DNA of 43,021 nt from Candidatus Nanopelagicales bacterium. GTDB taxonomy: Bacteria; Actinomycetota; Actinomycetes; S36-B12. The position numbers and the translations under genes are program-made. Within the stretch, counting starts at the first letter, position 1; each line of letters begins with the position of its first letter. The notes under the pieces were generated by a model. That model was not told the DNA's origin and made no database searches. It was given only the letters and a program-made list of their open reading frames with translations. Below are positions 15,963 through 24,949 of this stretch, in pieces. Location of the stretch: positions 1 through 43,021 of the forward strand of contig JALQUH010000281.1 of assembly GCA_023263845.1 (NCBI GenBank), written 5' to 3'.

Positions 15963-16856
15963 GTGCGCGTGGCGACAGTCGGCAACTTCGACGGGGTTCA
16001 TCGGGGCCATCAGGCGCTGATCGCTCGTGCCCGTGCGGCGCTGCCCGGTGGGCCGGAGGATCGCGTGGTCGTGGTGACCTTCCATCCGCACCCGGCGGCC
16101 GTGCTGCGCCCCGAGGCGGCGCCTCCCATGTTGACGAGTCTGTCCCGGCGACAGGAATTACTGACCGAGTACGGGGCCGACGAGGTCGTCGTGGTGCCCT
16201 TTACTCGAGAGCTTGCCGCTCACTCGCCGGAGGACTTCGCCCGCTTCCTGCGCGAGGACCCACGCATTGCTGCTGACCACGTGGTCGTGGGCGAGAACTT
16301 CCGCTTTGGCCAACGCGCGAGCGGAGATGTAAATGACCTCGCCCGCTTCGGTCGTGAGTTCGGCTTCGGTGTCGAGGCCGTCCCGCTGGCAAGCGGAGAG
16401 ACGCCGGTGCCGTGGTCCTCGAGTTTCGTGCGCGACCGAATCGCCGACGGCGATCTGGCGTCGGCGTCGGCGGCCCTGGGTCACCCTCATCGCGTCGAGG
16501 GGCCCGTCCGCCACGGGGATGCCCGGGGGCGCGAACTGGGCTATCCCACGGCCAACCTCGAAGTGGCTCCCGACATGGCCCTACCGCCCGACGGCGTCTA
16601 CGCGGGCTGGCTCGTGGAGGGGCCTGAGCGGTATCCGGCCGCCATCTCGATCGGGACCAACCCCCAGTTTGCCGGTACGGAGCGTCGCGTGGAGGCCTAC
16701 GTCCTCGATCGCGACGACCTAGATCTCTACGACCACGAGGTCGGACTTGACCTCGTGGCACGGCTGCGCGGTCAGGCGACCTTCGATTCGCTGGAGGGCC
16801 TGATCGATCAGATGTCGCACGATGTGGCCGCGGCACGAGAGCGCCTCGTGGGCTGA
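15963..16856 (+). CDS. ribF: Bifunctional riboflavin kinase / FAD synthetase
   Basis: RibF phosphorylates riboflavin to FMN and adenylylates it to FAD. The N-terminal nucleotidyltransferase half shows VGNFDGVHRGHQALI and VVTFHPHPAAVL. The C-terminal kinase half shows GRELGYPTANLEV and YPAAISIGTNPQF. The length, 297 residues, is slightly short because the chain starts almost at the FDGVHRGH motif; GTG 15963 is the only convenient start, and CAGGCT lies seven bases before it, so the mRNA may be leaderless. In relatives it follows truB; here 14 kb of glycan genes intervene. Confidence 0.93.
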   Translation: MRVATVGNFDGVHRGHQALIARARAALPGGPEDRVVVVTFHPHPAAVLRPEAAPPMLTSLSRRQELLTEYGADEVVVVPFTRELAAHSPEDFARFLREDPRIAADHVVVGENFRFGQRASGDVNDLARFGREFGFGVEAVPLASGETPVPWSSSFVRDRIADGDLASASAALGHPHRVEGPVRHGDARGRELGYPTANLEVAPDMALPPDGVYAGWLVEGPERYPAAISIGTNPQFAGTERRVEAYVLDRDDLDLYDHEVGLDLVARLRGQATFDSLEGLIDQMSHDVAAARERLVG

Positions 16857-16868
16857 TACCCTTTTCCC

Positions 16869-16899
16869 TTGACGGTTCCGGGGCGGGCGCCCTGGGATT
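16869..16899 (+). promoter_or_regulatory. Candidate promoter upstream of rpsO
   Basis: TTGACG at 16869-16874 is a good -35 match shortly after the ribF stop. The best -10 partner at 18-19 bases is weak (around TGGGATT, 16893-16899). The remaining leader of about 75 bases can pair CCGGGGC (16878-16884) with GCCCCCGG (16922-16930) with one bulge, a possible S15 leader structure. Confidence 0.25.
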
Positions 16900-16974
16900 C
16901 GTGTCGGTTCGGGACTTCCGAGCCCCCGGCGCCGCCGCAAGGCGTCCGTCGGTCCACGCGCCCTGAAGGAAATC

Positions 16975-17244
16975 ATGTCGCTCGATACCGCTACCAAGCA
17001 GCAGATCATCGCCGAATACGGCCAAAACCCGCAGGACACCGGTAGCCCGGAGGTCCAGATCGCGATGCTCAGCCGTCGCATCTCGGACTTGACCGAGCAC
17101 CTCAAGACGCACAAGCACGATCACCACTCGCGTCGCGGGCTGCTCATCCTGGTCGGCCAGCGTCGTCGCCTCCTGCAGTACCTGCAGCAGGTCGACATTG
17201 AGCGTTACCGCTCGATCATCGAGCGCCTCGGTCTGCGCCGCTAG
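16975..17244 (+). CDS. rpsO: 30S ribosomal protein S15
   Basis: The 89-residue protein binds the central domain of 16S rRNA early in small-subunit assembly. [15 protein letters not shown], the [26 protein letters not shown] block and the terminal [12 protein letters not shown] are diagnostic, and the length is standard. GAAGGA lies a few bases before the ATG. It stands between ribF and pnp as in most bacteria. In E. coli S15 represses its own translation through its leader; a similar control is possible here but not demonstrated. Confidence 0.98.
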   Translation: MSLDTATKQQIIAEYGQNPQDTGSPEVQIAMLSRRISDLTEHLKTHKHDHHSRRGLLILVGQRRRLLQYLQQVDIERYRSIIERLGLRR

Positions 17245-17409
17245 TCAGCGCTACGGCCGCCGCCGTCCATCGTGGCGCGGGGCCACAACTGCATAGAAGA
17301 CATCCATTCACGACGTCCGACGCCGATCTGTGATCGGTCCTCGGTAGTGGCTTCCGGGTATGGACCCGTGGGCCTCGATCGAAGACCGTCCCTCGCGCGG
17401 TGGGCGCCG

Positions 17410-17428
17410 CGGTCGCCATCGGCGACCG
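17410..17428 (+). promoter_or_regulatory. Hairpin in the pnp leader
   Basis: GGTCGCC and GGCGACC pair perfectly across a three-base ATC loop, and an outer C-G pair makes an eight-base-pair stem. It ends about eight bases before the AGGAG ribosome-binding site of pnp. A smaller stem, CGGGT-ATGG-ACCCG, lies upstream at 17355-17368. Leader hairpins control PNPase synthesis in E. coli through RNase III and PNPase itself; use here is inferred from position. Confidence 0.45.
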
Positions 17429-17447
17429 GCATCGACAGGAGATACCC

Positions 17448-19649
17448 GTGGAGGGTTCTGTAACCACCACCGAGGCCGTCCTCGACAACGGCAGCTTCGG
17501 AAAGCGCACCGTCCGATTCGAAACCGGCCGTTTGGCCCGTCAGGCCGGCGGCAGTGTCGCCGCCTACCTCGACGACGACACCATGGTGCTCAGCGCGACT
17601 TCGGCCTCGAAGCAGCCCAAGGAGCACTTCGACTTCTTCCCCCTGACCGTCGACGTGGAGGAGCGGATGTATTCCGTGGGCCGGATCCCCGGCTCGTTCT
17701 TCCGTCGCGAGGGGCGTCCCACCGAGGATGCGATCCTCACCTGCCGTCTCATTGATCGCCCCCTGCGTCCGTCCTTCGTCAAGGGCCTGCGCAACGAGGT
17801 CCAGGTCGTAGTGACGGTCTTCGCCCTCAATCCGGACGATCTGTACGACGTCCTCGCCATCAATGCGGCGTCCGCATCGACGCAGATCTCCGGTCTACCC
17901 TTCTCCGGCCCGATCGGCGGCGTGCGCGTCGCCCTCATCGACGGCCAGTGGGTGGCCTTCCCGCGTCACTCTGAACTTGAGCGCGCGGTCTTCGACATGG
18001 TCGTCGCCGGCCGGGTTGTCGGCGATGACGTCGCGATCATGATGGTTGAGGCCGAGGCCACCGACGAGACGATCAACCTCGTCGCGGGCGGAGCTACCGC
18101 GCCCACCGAGTCGGTCGTGGCCGATGGCCTGGAGGCGGCCAAGCCGTTCATCCGCGCTCTGTGCGAGGCACAGCAGAAGCTCGCCGAGACGGCCGCCAAG
18201 CCGGTGGCCGAGTTCCCGCTCTTCCCCGACTACGCGCAGGATGTCTACGACGCCGTCGCTGACGTCGCATCCGCTCGTGTTTCCAAGGCTCTGACGATCG
18301 TGAGCAAGGCCGAGCGTGAGAGTGCCCTGGATGACATCAAGGCTGATGTCATGTCGGCTCTCGCTGATCGTTTCGAAGGTCGTGAGAAGGAGATCAGCGC
18401 CGCTTTGCGCAGCGTCACCAAGAACTGCGTGCGTGAGCGCGTGCTGCGCGACAAGGTGCGCATCGACGGACGCGGAACGCGCGATATCCGCGTGCTGGCA
18501 GCTGAGGTCGACGTCCTCCCGCGTGTGCACGGTTCGGCGCTTTTCGAGCGCGGCGAGACGCAGATTCTCGGCGTCACCACGCTCAACATGCTCAAGATGG
18601 AGCAGTGGCTTGACACGTTGTCGCCCGACAACCGGAAGCGCTACATGCACAACTACAACTTCCCGCCGTATTCCACCGGCGAGACCGGCCGGGTCGGTTC
18701 GCCAAAGCGTCGCGAGATCGGGCACGGCGCACTTGCTGAGCGCGCTCTCGTGCCGGTGCTGCCGACCCGCGAGGAGTTCCCCTACGCGATCCGTCAGGTG
18801 TCCGAGGCGCTTGGGTCCAATGGCTCGACGTCGATGGGCTCGGTGTGTGCAAGCACGATGTCACTCATGGCCGCCGGTGTGCCACTCAAGGCCCCCGTTG
18901 CCGGTATCGCGATGGGTCTGATCTCCGGCGAGATTGATGGCAAGACCGAGTACGTCGCCATCACCGACATCCTCGGCGCCGAGGATGCGTTCGGTGACAT
19001 GGACTTCAAGGTGGCTGGCACCAAAGATTTCGTGACGGCGCTGCAGCTTGATACCAAGCTCGACGGCATTCCCGCCTCGGTGCTCGCCGGTGCCCTCGAT
19101 CAGGCCCGCGAGGCGCGCCTGACCATCCTGGATGTGATGAACGAGGCAATCGACGCGCCGGGCGAGATGTCGCTCTACGCGCCGCGCATCATCACGGTCA
19201 ACATCCCGGTCGACAAGATCGGCGAGGTGATCGGGCCGAAGGGCAAGATCATCAATCAGATCCAGGAGGACACCGGCGCCGACATCACGATCGAGGACGA
19301 CGGCACGATCTTCATCGGTGCCGCCGACGGTTCCTCGGCCGAGGCTGCCCGAGCCAAGATCAATGCGATCGCCAACCCGACAATGCCCGAGGTCGGCGAG
19401 CGATACCTCGGCACTGTGGTCAAGACGACCAACTTTGGTGCCTTTGTTTCGCTGGTGCCCGGCCGCGACGGCCTGCTGCACATCTCCGAGGTCAAGAAGC
19501 TCTCGCCGAGCAAGAAGCGCCTCGAGAATGTCGAAGAGGTCCTCAAGGTGGGTGACAAGGTGCAGGTCGAGATCAAGGAGATCGACCCGCGCGGCAAACT
19601 GTCGTTGATCCCGGTCCTCGATGAGTCGGCGGACGAGTCGACGGACTAG
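17448..19649 (+). CDS. pnp: Polyribonucleotide nucleotidyltransferase (PNPase)
   Basis: PNPase degrades RNA from the 3' end using phosphate and can add tails in reverse. The 733-residue chain has the usual order: RNase PH domain 1, an all-alpha linker, RNase PH domain 2 with [22 protein letters not shown] (catalytic aspartates present), a KH domain ([16 protein letters not shown]) and an S1 domain ([28 protein letters not shown]). GTG 17448, six bases after AGGAG, is preferred to the track's 17400 start, which adds 16 non-conserved residues and reads through the leader hairpin. rpsO is upstream and the M16 peptidase begins seven bases downstream. Confidence 0.97.
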   Translation: MEGSVTTTEAVLDNGSFGKRTVRFETGRLARQAGGSVAAYLDDDTMVLSATSASKQPKEHFDFFPLTVDVEERMYSVGRIPGSFFRREGRPTEDAILTCRLIDRPLRPSFVKGLRNEVQVVVTVFALNPDDLYDVLAINAASASTQISGLPFSGPIGGVRVALIDGQWVAFPRHSELERAVFDMVVAGRVVGDDVAIMMVEAEATDETINLVAGGATAPTESVVADGLEAAKPFIRALCEAQQKLAETAAKPVAEFPLFPDYAQDVYDAVADVASARVSKALTIVSKAERESALDDIKADVMSALADRFEGREKEISAALRSVTKNCVRERVLRDKVRIDGRGTRDIRVLAAEVDVLPRVHGSALFERGETQILGVTTLNMLKMEQWLDTLSPDNRKRYMHNYNFPPYSTGETGRVGSPKRREIGHGALAERALVPVLPTREEFPYAIRQVSEALGSNGSTSMGSVCASTMSLMAAGVPLKAPVAGIAMGLISGEIDGKTEYVAITDILGAEDAFGDMDFKVAGTKDFVTALQLDTKLDGIPASVLAGALDQAREARLTILDVMNEAIDAPGEMSLYAPRIITVNIPVDKIGEVIGPKGKIINQIQEDTGADITIEDDGTIFIGAADGSSAEAARAKINAIANPTMPEVGERYLGTVVKTTNFGAFVSLVPGRDGLLHISEVKKLSPSKKRLENVEEVLKVGDKVQVEIKEIDPRGKLSLIPVLDESADESTD

Positions 19650-19656
19650 CAGGAAC

Positions 19657-20946
19657 GTGACTGCGCGCAGGGCCTCGACGCGCACCCTCCTTGAGGGTGC
19701 CGACGGGGCCCTCGTGCGTCTCACGACGCTGCCGAACGGATTGCGGATCGTCACCGAGGCGGTGCCCGGCGTGCGCTCAGTGTCCTTCGGTGCCTGGGTC
19801 GGGGTCGGTTCGCGGGATGAGACTCCGCAGCAGACCGGAGCCGCGCACTTCCTCGAGCACCTGCTGTTCAAGGGGACGTCGTCGCGTTCAGCGTGGGAGA
19901 TCACTGCGCCAGTCGAAGCGGTGGGCGGCGAGATGAACGCCTTCACCACCAAGGAGTACACCTGCTTCTACGCCCGTGTACTCGACACGGATCTCGACCT
20001 CGCGATCGATGTGGTCACCGACCTCGTCCTTCATGGCGCGCTGCGGTCGCAGGACATCGAGGGTGAGCGCGCGGTCATCCTCGAAGAAATCGCCATGAAT
20101 GAGGACGACGCCTCGGATTTGGTCCACGACCTGTTCATGGGCACCTACTACGGACCTGGCCCGCTGGGCCGAAGCATCCTGGGCAGCCAGGAGTCGATTC
20201 GGTCTCTCTCACCGGCGGGGATCCGCGGCTTCTATCGGCGCAACTATGTTCCTGAGCGCATGGTCATCTCGGTTGCCGGTGCCGTGGACCACGATCACAT
20301 CGTCGACATGGTGCGCCATGCTTTTGGAGACGGCTTCGCCGATGCGGCTCCGGTGGTGCGCAGCGCATCCGCACGGCAGGCACGAGTCCCCGGTCGCGGC
20401 GGTCGGGGCCACCTGCACCGACCGCTCGAGCAGGCGAATGTCGTCGTGGGCCTTGGTGGTATTCGCCGCACCGATGAGCGCCGCTATGCCCTCGGAGTGC
20501 TCAACGCGGCACTCGGTGGGGGCATGTCCAGTCGGCTCTTCCAAGAGGTGCGCGAGAACCGTGGGCTGGCGTACTCGGTGTTCTCGTTCACGACGAGCTT
20601 TTCCGACACCGGGTACACCGGCGTCTACGCCGGCTGCCTGCCGGACAAGGTGGACGACGTTCTCGAGGTATGCGAGTCGGTCGTTGGTGACATCGCCGCC
20701 CATGGTTTGACTGACGATGAGCTCGCGCGTGGCAAGGGCCAAATGCGCGGCGGAGTCGTGCTCGGCCAGGAGGACACCGGCGCGCGGATGAGCCGTATTG
20801 CCAAGGGCGAGTTGTTATACGACGAGGTGCCATCGATCAACGAGGTCTTGCAGCGCATCGATAAGGTCACCGCTGCCGAAGTCGCGGAATTGGCCGGCGA
20901 ACTGCTGACGGTTCCCGCGACCTACGCACTGATCTCTCCCCACTAG
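19657..20946 (+). CDS. M16-family zinc metallopeptidase
   Basis: The protein of about 429 residues resembles the processing-peptidase-like M16B enzymes found after pnp in actinobacteria and firmicutes. The inverted zinc motif HFLEHLLFKGT (HxxEH) is intact and the third ligand glutamate lies in ERAVILEEIAMNED. The C-terminal half contains the R/Y-containing FQEVRENRGLAYSV. It has no signal peptide, so it is probably cytoplasmic. The start is uncertain: ATG 19621 overlaps the end of pnp and adds a Ser/Arg-rich tail read from pnp's low-complexity end, so GTG 19657 was chosen although its AGGAA is rather close. Natural substrates are unknown. Confidence 0.88.
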   Translation: MTARRASTRTLLEGADGALVRLTTLPNGLRIVTEAVPGVRSVSFGAWVGVGSRDETPQQTGAAHFLEHLLFKGTSSRSAWEITAPVEAVGGEMNAFTTKEYTCFYARVLDTDLDLAIDVVTDLVLHGALRSQDIEGERAVILEEIAMNEDDASDLVHDLFMGTYYGPGPLGRSILGSQESIRSLSPAGIRGFYRRNYVPERMVISVAGAVDHDHIVDMVRHAFGDGFADAAPVVRSASARQARVPGRGGRGHLHRPLEQANVVVGLGGIRRTDERRYALGVLNAALGGGMSSRLFQEVRENRGLAYSVFSFTTSFSDTGYTGVYAGCLPDKVDDVLEVCESVVGDIAAHGLTDDELARGKGQMRGGVVLGQEDTGARMSRIAKGELLYDEVPSINEVLQRIDKVTAAEVAELAGELLTVPATYALISPH

Positions 20947-20965
20947 TGGGCATCAAAGTGAAGCG

Positions 20966-22498
20966 CTAGTAGTCGCGGATGGTTTGGCCGTCGGCCACGG
21001 GACCGCGTCGGGCTAGACGCACCAGTTCGGCCGCGTCCTCGATGAGCAGCACACCGCTGCGGGCATCGGCACGACCCGCCTGACGCACCTCGTCGACGTA
21101 CTCGGACTTCTTTGGGTAGCGAGCCTTGACGACCTTGCGGGGGAAGGGCTTTTGGTAGCCGGTGAGATTGCAGAAGAGGCCACCGGTGCTGATCGGCCCG
21201 CGGGTGGCCACAGGTACGTCGGCCGGAGGAAGGCGAATACCGCCTCGAGCGTTGCCTCGGGCATCGCGCACGATCGCACCGTTGTCGCGCATGATCCGGG
21301 GGGCTAGCGCCGGAGCCTCGTCAGTCTCATGCCATGACGCGAGCGCCTCGAGTGCTGCGTGCCAGGCGAAGCGCATGGGGAAGTCGTTGATGCCCGTCGG
21401 CGCGACCCAGTCGCACGCGGGGGTGAAGGGCAGTCCGTAGTCACGGCTGAGAATGTCGAGGGCCTGCTGGCTTCCCCAGCGATCGTTGTGCGATGACCCT
21501 GCCACTTCCCAGAGTCGGAATCGATCCGTCGGTGTGGACGCATCGTCGCGCCACACGGCCTCGTCTCCACCTCCGGGCAGGTCAAGGGGGTCGGATTCGG
21601 TCTGCAGGTTGATCACGGGCGTGCCGCCAGCGCCGATGCGTCGCTGGGCGACGGAGGTCGACGTGCCCACGGGTGCGCTGCCTGCTTGGGGGGCGACGAA
21701 ACCGAGATTGGTCGCTCGGGTGCCGCGGTAGGCGACGAGGAATCCGTCAAAGATCTGGTCCCGGGGGTGGATGGCGTTGATGTAGGTGACCGCGTAACCG
21801 GCCATCTGTGACTGGCCCGTGAGGTACGTCGACCGCACGGCGTATCCGTCGAAGGGTCCGTCTGCGGCCTGCGCCATCACCAGGCGACCGACAGCAGAGG
21901 TGAGATCCCAGGCCAGCGATGGGTCGCGTAGACCGTACAGGGAGATAGGGGCAGCCTCGGGCGTCATGAGATTCAAACCCAGCTCGGTGTAGCGATCCGG
22001 CTGCGGCCGGAACCGTGTGAGGGCATCAAGTCCGGTCTGCTGCACGGTAATGCCGACGTAGCCCCAGCCCTCGCGCATCAGGTACTCGTGGGCCTGCTCC
22101 CAGGCCACATCGAGATCCACTGTCGTCGTGGTGTTCATCATCTCGACGAGTACACGCCCGTTGAAGTCCCCGGGATCTACCGGCAGGCGAACGATCATGC
22201 GGCTGCGGTAGGCGCCGGCGGGGGAGGGTGGCGCTGGTGAGGCCACGACCTCGGTGGTCTCACCGACGTATTCGTAGACCTGGGCACCGGAGAGTTCGAG
22301 GGCGTACTCGCCCTCGCGGTACCCCGAGTCGCCCAGGTCCTGCAGGGCGGCGGTGAAGAAGGTCCCACCCGGGATGGGGGTTGCAGTGACGGACGCCTGG
22401 ATGGCTGGTGCGTCATCTGCGGCGATGGCGGCCATCGGCATCGCCGCTGCGGTCACGGTCAGGACGGCGAGGGCTGCCAGAACGGCGCGGGTTCCCAT
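20966..22498 (-). CDS. Secreted alpha/beta-hydrolase domain protein
   Basis: The 510-residue protein has a signal peptide (hydrophobic to about residue 26, AIAADD boundary) and then a large alpha/beta-hydrolase-like domain. A nucleophile elbow is seen at LTGQSQMAGY (Ser230), a candidate acid in LQTESDPLDLP and a candidate base in EVAGSSHND. This layout fits a family known mainly as alpha/beta hydrolase domain-containing proteins without assigned substrates. It is likely secreted or cell-surface attached, and no lipobox was seen. The ATG is preceded by AAGGATGAG. It lies leftward between the M16 peptidase and dapB with no functional link visible. Confidence 0.7.
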   Translation of the reverse strand: MGTRAVLAALAVLTVTAAAMPMAAIAADDAPAIQASVTATPIPGGTFFTAALQDLGDSGYREGEYALELSGAQVYEYVGETTEVVASPAPPSPAGAYRSRMIVRLPVDPGDFNGRVLVEMMNTTTTVDLDVAWEQAHEYLMREGWGYVGITVQQTGLDALTRFRPQPDRYTELGLNLMTPEAAPISLYGLRDPSLAWDLTSAVGRLVMAQAADGPFDGYAVRSTYLTGQSQMAGYAVTYINAIHPRDQIFDGFLVAYRGTRATNLGFVAPQAGSAPVGTSTSVAQRRIGAGGTPVINLQTESDPLDLPGGGDEAVWRDDASTPTDRFRLWEVAGSSHNDRWGSQQALDILSRDYGLPFTPACDWVAPTGINDFPMRFAWHAALEALASWHETDEAPALAPRIMRDNGAIVRDARGNARGGIRLPPADVPVATRGPISTGGLFCNLTGYQKPFPRKVVKARYPKKSEYVDEVRQAGRADARSGVLLIEDAAELVRLARRGPVADGQTIRDY

Positions 22499-22577
22499 GG
22501 GCTCATCCTTACCCTCAGGCGCGTTCGTCGCACCCCGGCAGCGCCACCGGCCTTCCCTGCATCGTGGAGGCGGCCAC

Positions 22578-22583
22578 TAGGGT
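22578..22583 (+). promoter_or_regulatory. -10 box of dapB, probable leaderless promoter
   Basis: TAGGGT is followed by seven bases and then the dapB ATG, so transcription would start at or next to the start codon. No Shine-Dalgarno sequence fits between them. No clear -35 box was seen. Confidence 0.5.
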
Positions 22584-22590
22584 GGCGGGC

Positions 22591-23334
22591 ATGGTGAAGG
22601 TGGGAGTGATCGGTGCGGCCGGACGCATGGGCACCGAAGTGTGCCGAGCGGTGGACGCCACCGAGGATCTTCACCTCGCGGCCACGGTCGACATCGGGGA
22701 TCCGATGGAGCGCCTGGTCACGTCGGGGGTTGAGGTTGCCGTGGACTTCACCACCCCCGACGTGGTCATGGACCACATTCGCTTCTGCCTCGATCACGGC
22801 ATCAACGTTGTGGTGGGCACCACCGGCATCGACGATGCGCGACTCGACGAGGTGCGCGCGCTGCTCGCAGCCCACCCGTCGAACGGTGCTGTGATCGCCC
22901 CCAACTTCGGACTGGGTGCGGTCCTGCTCATGCGCTTCGCCCGCGAAGCTGCGCCGTACTTCGAGTCCGTCGAGGTCATCGAACTCCATCACCCCGATAA
23001 GGCCGACGCGCCGTCTGGCACCGCCACCCACACCGCCCACGGTATTGCCGAAGCGCGCGCGCGTGCGGCAACCGCCCCCGGTCCGGACGCGACACAGCAC
23101 GAGATTGCGGGGGCGCGCGGTGCGGATATCGATGGAATCCGCGTGCACTCGGTGCGCGTGCGCGGTCTCGTGGCCCATGAAGAGGTCCTTCTGGGTAATC
23201 CCGGTGAGGTCCTCACCCTGCGTCATGACTCACTCGACCGCGCGTCGTTCATGCCTGGTGTGTTGCTCGCGGTGCGCGCGGTGAGCGCACGACCCGGCCT
23301 CACCCTCGGTCTGGAATCGCTGCTCGATCATTGA
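22591..23334 (+). CDS. dapB: 4-hydroxy-tetrahydrodipicolinate reductase
   Basis: DapB reduces the DapA product to tetrahydrodipicolinate for diaminopimelate and lysine synthesis. In 247 residues the nucleotide-binding GAAGRMG, DFTTPDVV, GTTGID, APNFGLGAVLLM and the catalytic block ELHHPDKADAPSGTA (His-His, Lys) are all present, ending in LRHDSLDRASFMPGVLLAVR. ATG 22591 starts just before the Rossmann glycines; the longer track ORF runs across the intergenic region. Its partner dapA is about 6 kb downstream, with thyX directly before it, a common actinobacterial arrangement here loosened by the azl/glpD genes. Confidence 0.96.
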   Translation: MVKVGVIGAAGRMGTEVCRAVDATEDLHLAATVDIGDPMERLVTSGVEVAVDFTTPDVVMDHIRFCLDHGINVVVGTTGIDDARLDEVRALLAAHPSNGAVIAPNFGLGAVLLMRFAREAAPYFESVEVIELHHPDKADAPSGTATHTAHGIAEARARAATAPGPDATQHEIAGARGADIDGIRVHSVRVRGLVAHEEVLLGNPGEVLTLRHDSLDRASFMPGVLLAVRAVSARPGLTLGLESLLDH

Positions 23335-23409
23335 CGGCGTGGCACGAGGCCCGGGTCATTACCGGGGCGCTCGCGGCCCGACTCCTGATCGCCGTTTGCG
23401 GTGACGAGG

Positions 23410-23961
23410 TCACCGCGTCTCGCGCCACCACGTCCGCAGGGTGCTCGCCGCGGCATCGGCGGCCTGCGATCGGCCCCACAGGTCCGGAGACGATGTCGCG
23501 ATGTGCGTGCTGAGCAAACCTTCGGATGTCCGCAGGAGCACCGTCCAGCCTGATACCTGCAGGGGGAGGCCGAGCCAACGACTCTGCGCAGCCTGATCGA
23601 CATCGAGGACGTCCGCCCACGGGACCACCAGCGTGGTGCGCACCTTCGAGATCTTGACCCCCGTGTCGTTGACAGAGGTGCCCACGGCCCAGCCGCGACC
23701 CAGCAGTAGTGCACTTCCGACGATCACGACGATGCTGATGAGCAATCCTGGAAGGCTCATTGAGGCAAGGAGTGCGCTGATCATCGCGGCGCCCGCGGTG
23801 ATGAGTAGGGCGGTCAGGGCGATGAGCAGCGCAAGGCGCCAAGGCCCGCGCGGTGGGACCCGCAGCCAGGTGAGCTGGACCGCGTCATCATCCTGGGGGA
23901 CGGCGCGCGGGGCCGGCCAAAGGAACCCGAAGAGCGGCCGTTGCGGTTTCACGGCAGCCAT
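23410..23961 (-). CDS. Two-helix membrane protein with PH-like domain
   Basis: The 183-residue protein is not assigned to a named family. It has a cytoplasmic N-terminus, two hydrophobic helices (about 43-65 and 68-88), and then a beta-rich region (GTSVNDTGVKISKVRTTLVVPWADVLDVDQ) resembling bacterial PH-like domains found in small actinobacterial membrane proteins. ATG 23961 overlaps the end of azlD by 13 bases; the track extension beyond it lies in azlD and azlC. It closes the leftward glpD-azlC-azlD operon and meets dapB end to end. Its function is unknown. Confidence 0.65.
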   Translation of the reverse strand: MAAVKPQRPLFGFLWPAPRAVPQDDDAVQLTWLRVPPRGPWRLALLIALTALLITAGAAMISALLASMSLPGLLISIVVIVGSALLLGRGWAVGTSVNDTGVKISKVRTTLVVPWADVLDVDQAAQSRWLGLPLQVSGWTVLLRTSEGLLSTHIATSSPDLWGRSQAADAAASTLRTWWRETR

Positions 23962-24257
23962 CCCAGAGCTCGAACACCCGCGGTGACCGCCGCCGCAACG
24001 ACGATGACGACGAGGAACGGCGCGCGCAGCAGGAGCGCGACGAGTGCGGCAAGAACGCCCGGCACTCGCGCGTCGAAGGTGATCTGGGATCCGGAGACCA
24101 AAGTCCACAGGCCGATGAGGGCTGAGAGGAGGGCGATCGGGATGAGCACGGTGATACGCCGCGCGAAAGGGGTGTCCAGCCACTTCTCCGGAACGACGTA
24201 TCCGAGCAATTTCAGTCCGTAGGCCGCTGCGGAGGCGATGAGAATCGTTGGCCACAT
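23949..24257 (-). CDS. azlD: Branched-chain amino acid exporter small subunit, AzlD family
   Basis: The 102-residue hydrophobic protein has about four membrane segments and the AzlD-like sequence AAAYGLKLLGYVVPEKWLDTPFARRITVLIPIALLSAL. AzlD works with AzlC; in C. glutamicum the pair (BrnEF) exports branched-chain amino acids and methionine. The start codon shares a TGATG junction with the azlC stop. The substrate is taken from the family and not visible in the sequence. Confidence 0.88.
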   Translation of the reverse strand: MWPTILIASAAAYGLKLLGYVVPEKWLDTPFARRITVLIPIALLSALIGLWTLVSGSQITFDARVPGVLAALVALLLRAPFLVVIVVAAAVTAGVRALGWLP

Positions 24258-24949
24258 CAGCGCTGGACCTCCGGTGCCCGGGCGCCAAGGACGAGGCCGA
24301 CCGCGATGCCCGCAGCACCGGCGAGCAGGACCGGGAGTCCGGCGCTGAGGAAGGGCGCAAGGACGACCGCCGTGCCGAGCGAGGCGATGGCCACCCAGCG
24401 CATCGGCCAGGAGGTCAAGCGCGGCCAGATGAGCGCGAGGAACGCCGCGGGTGCTGCGGCATCGAGTCCGAACACGTTGGGGTCATCGATGAATCCCGCC
24501 CCGACGGCACCGAGGAGGGTGCCCAGATTCCACAGCACGTAGATGGCGATGGCGGTCGACCAGAACGCCAGGCGGGCAGCATCGCGTCGGTCCTCGTGCC
24601 CCACGGCCATGCCGGTCGACTCGTCGATCGTCCACTGCGCTGCCAGGAGTCGACGCAGCCCACGGACGCGCAGGATCGGTGCCATGGCCACGGAATAGAA
24701 GGTGTTGCGCGTGCCGATCAACGTCGCGGTGGATATCGCGACGAGAGCGCTTCCCCCGGAAGCGATGACGGCGATGAGCGCGAACTGCGAGGCTCCCGTG
24801 AACATGAGCAGTGATAGCGCCTGCGTTTGCCACACGTTCAGCCCAGAAGCCACCGCGAGCGCGCCGAAGGAGATGCCGTAGGCGCCGGTGCCGATCCCGA
24901 TGGCGAGGGCGTCGCCGATGATGGCCCGTTGCGGATCTGTGCCCTTCAT
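24257..24949 (-). CDS. azlC: Branched-chain amino acid exporter large subunit, AzlC family
   Basis: The 230-residue membrane protein has the AzlC wording GTGAYGISFGALAVASGLNVWQTQALSLLMFTGASQFALIAV and several further hydrophobic helices. It forms the exporter with AzlD. ATG 24949 overlaps the glpD stop as ATGA and has GGAAGC about six bases ahead, so the longer track ORF, which runs back through glpD, is rejected. The coupling with a glycerol-3-phosphate dehydrogenase gene is unexpected and may only reflect shared transcription. Confidence 0.9.
   Translation of the reverse strand: MKGTDPQRAIIGDALAIGIGTGAYGISFGALAVASGLNVWQTQALSLLMFTGASQFALIAVIASGGSALVAISTATLIGTRNTFYSVAMAPILRVRGLRRLLAAQWTIDESTGMAVGHEDRRDAARLAFWSTAIAIYVLWNLGTLLGAVGAGFIDDPNVFGLDAAAPAAFLALIWPRLTSWPMRWVAIASLGTAVVLAPFLSAGLPVLLAGAAGIAVGLVLGARAPEVQR

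Noticed and set aside
18861-19961. Minus-strand ORF 18861-19961 opposite pnp
   Set aside because: Mirror of the PNPase and M16 genes with repetitive Asp/Leu/Arg content typical of antisense frames.
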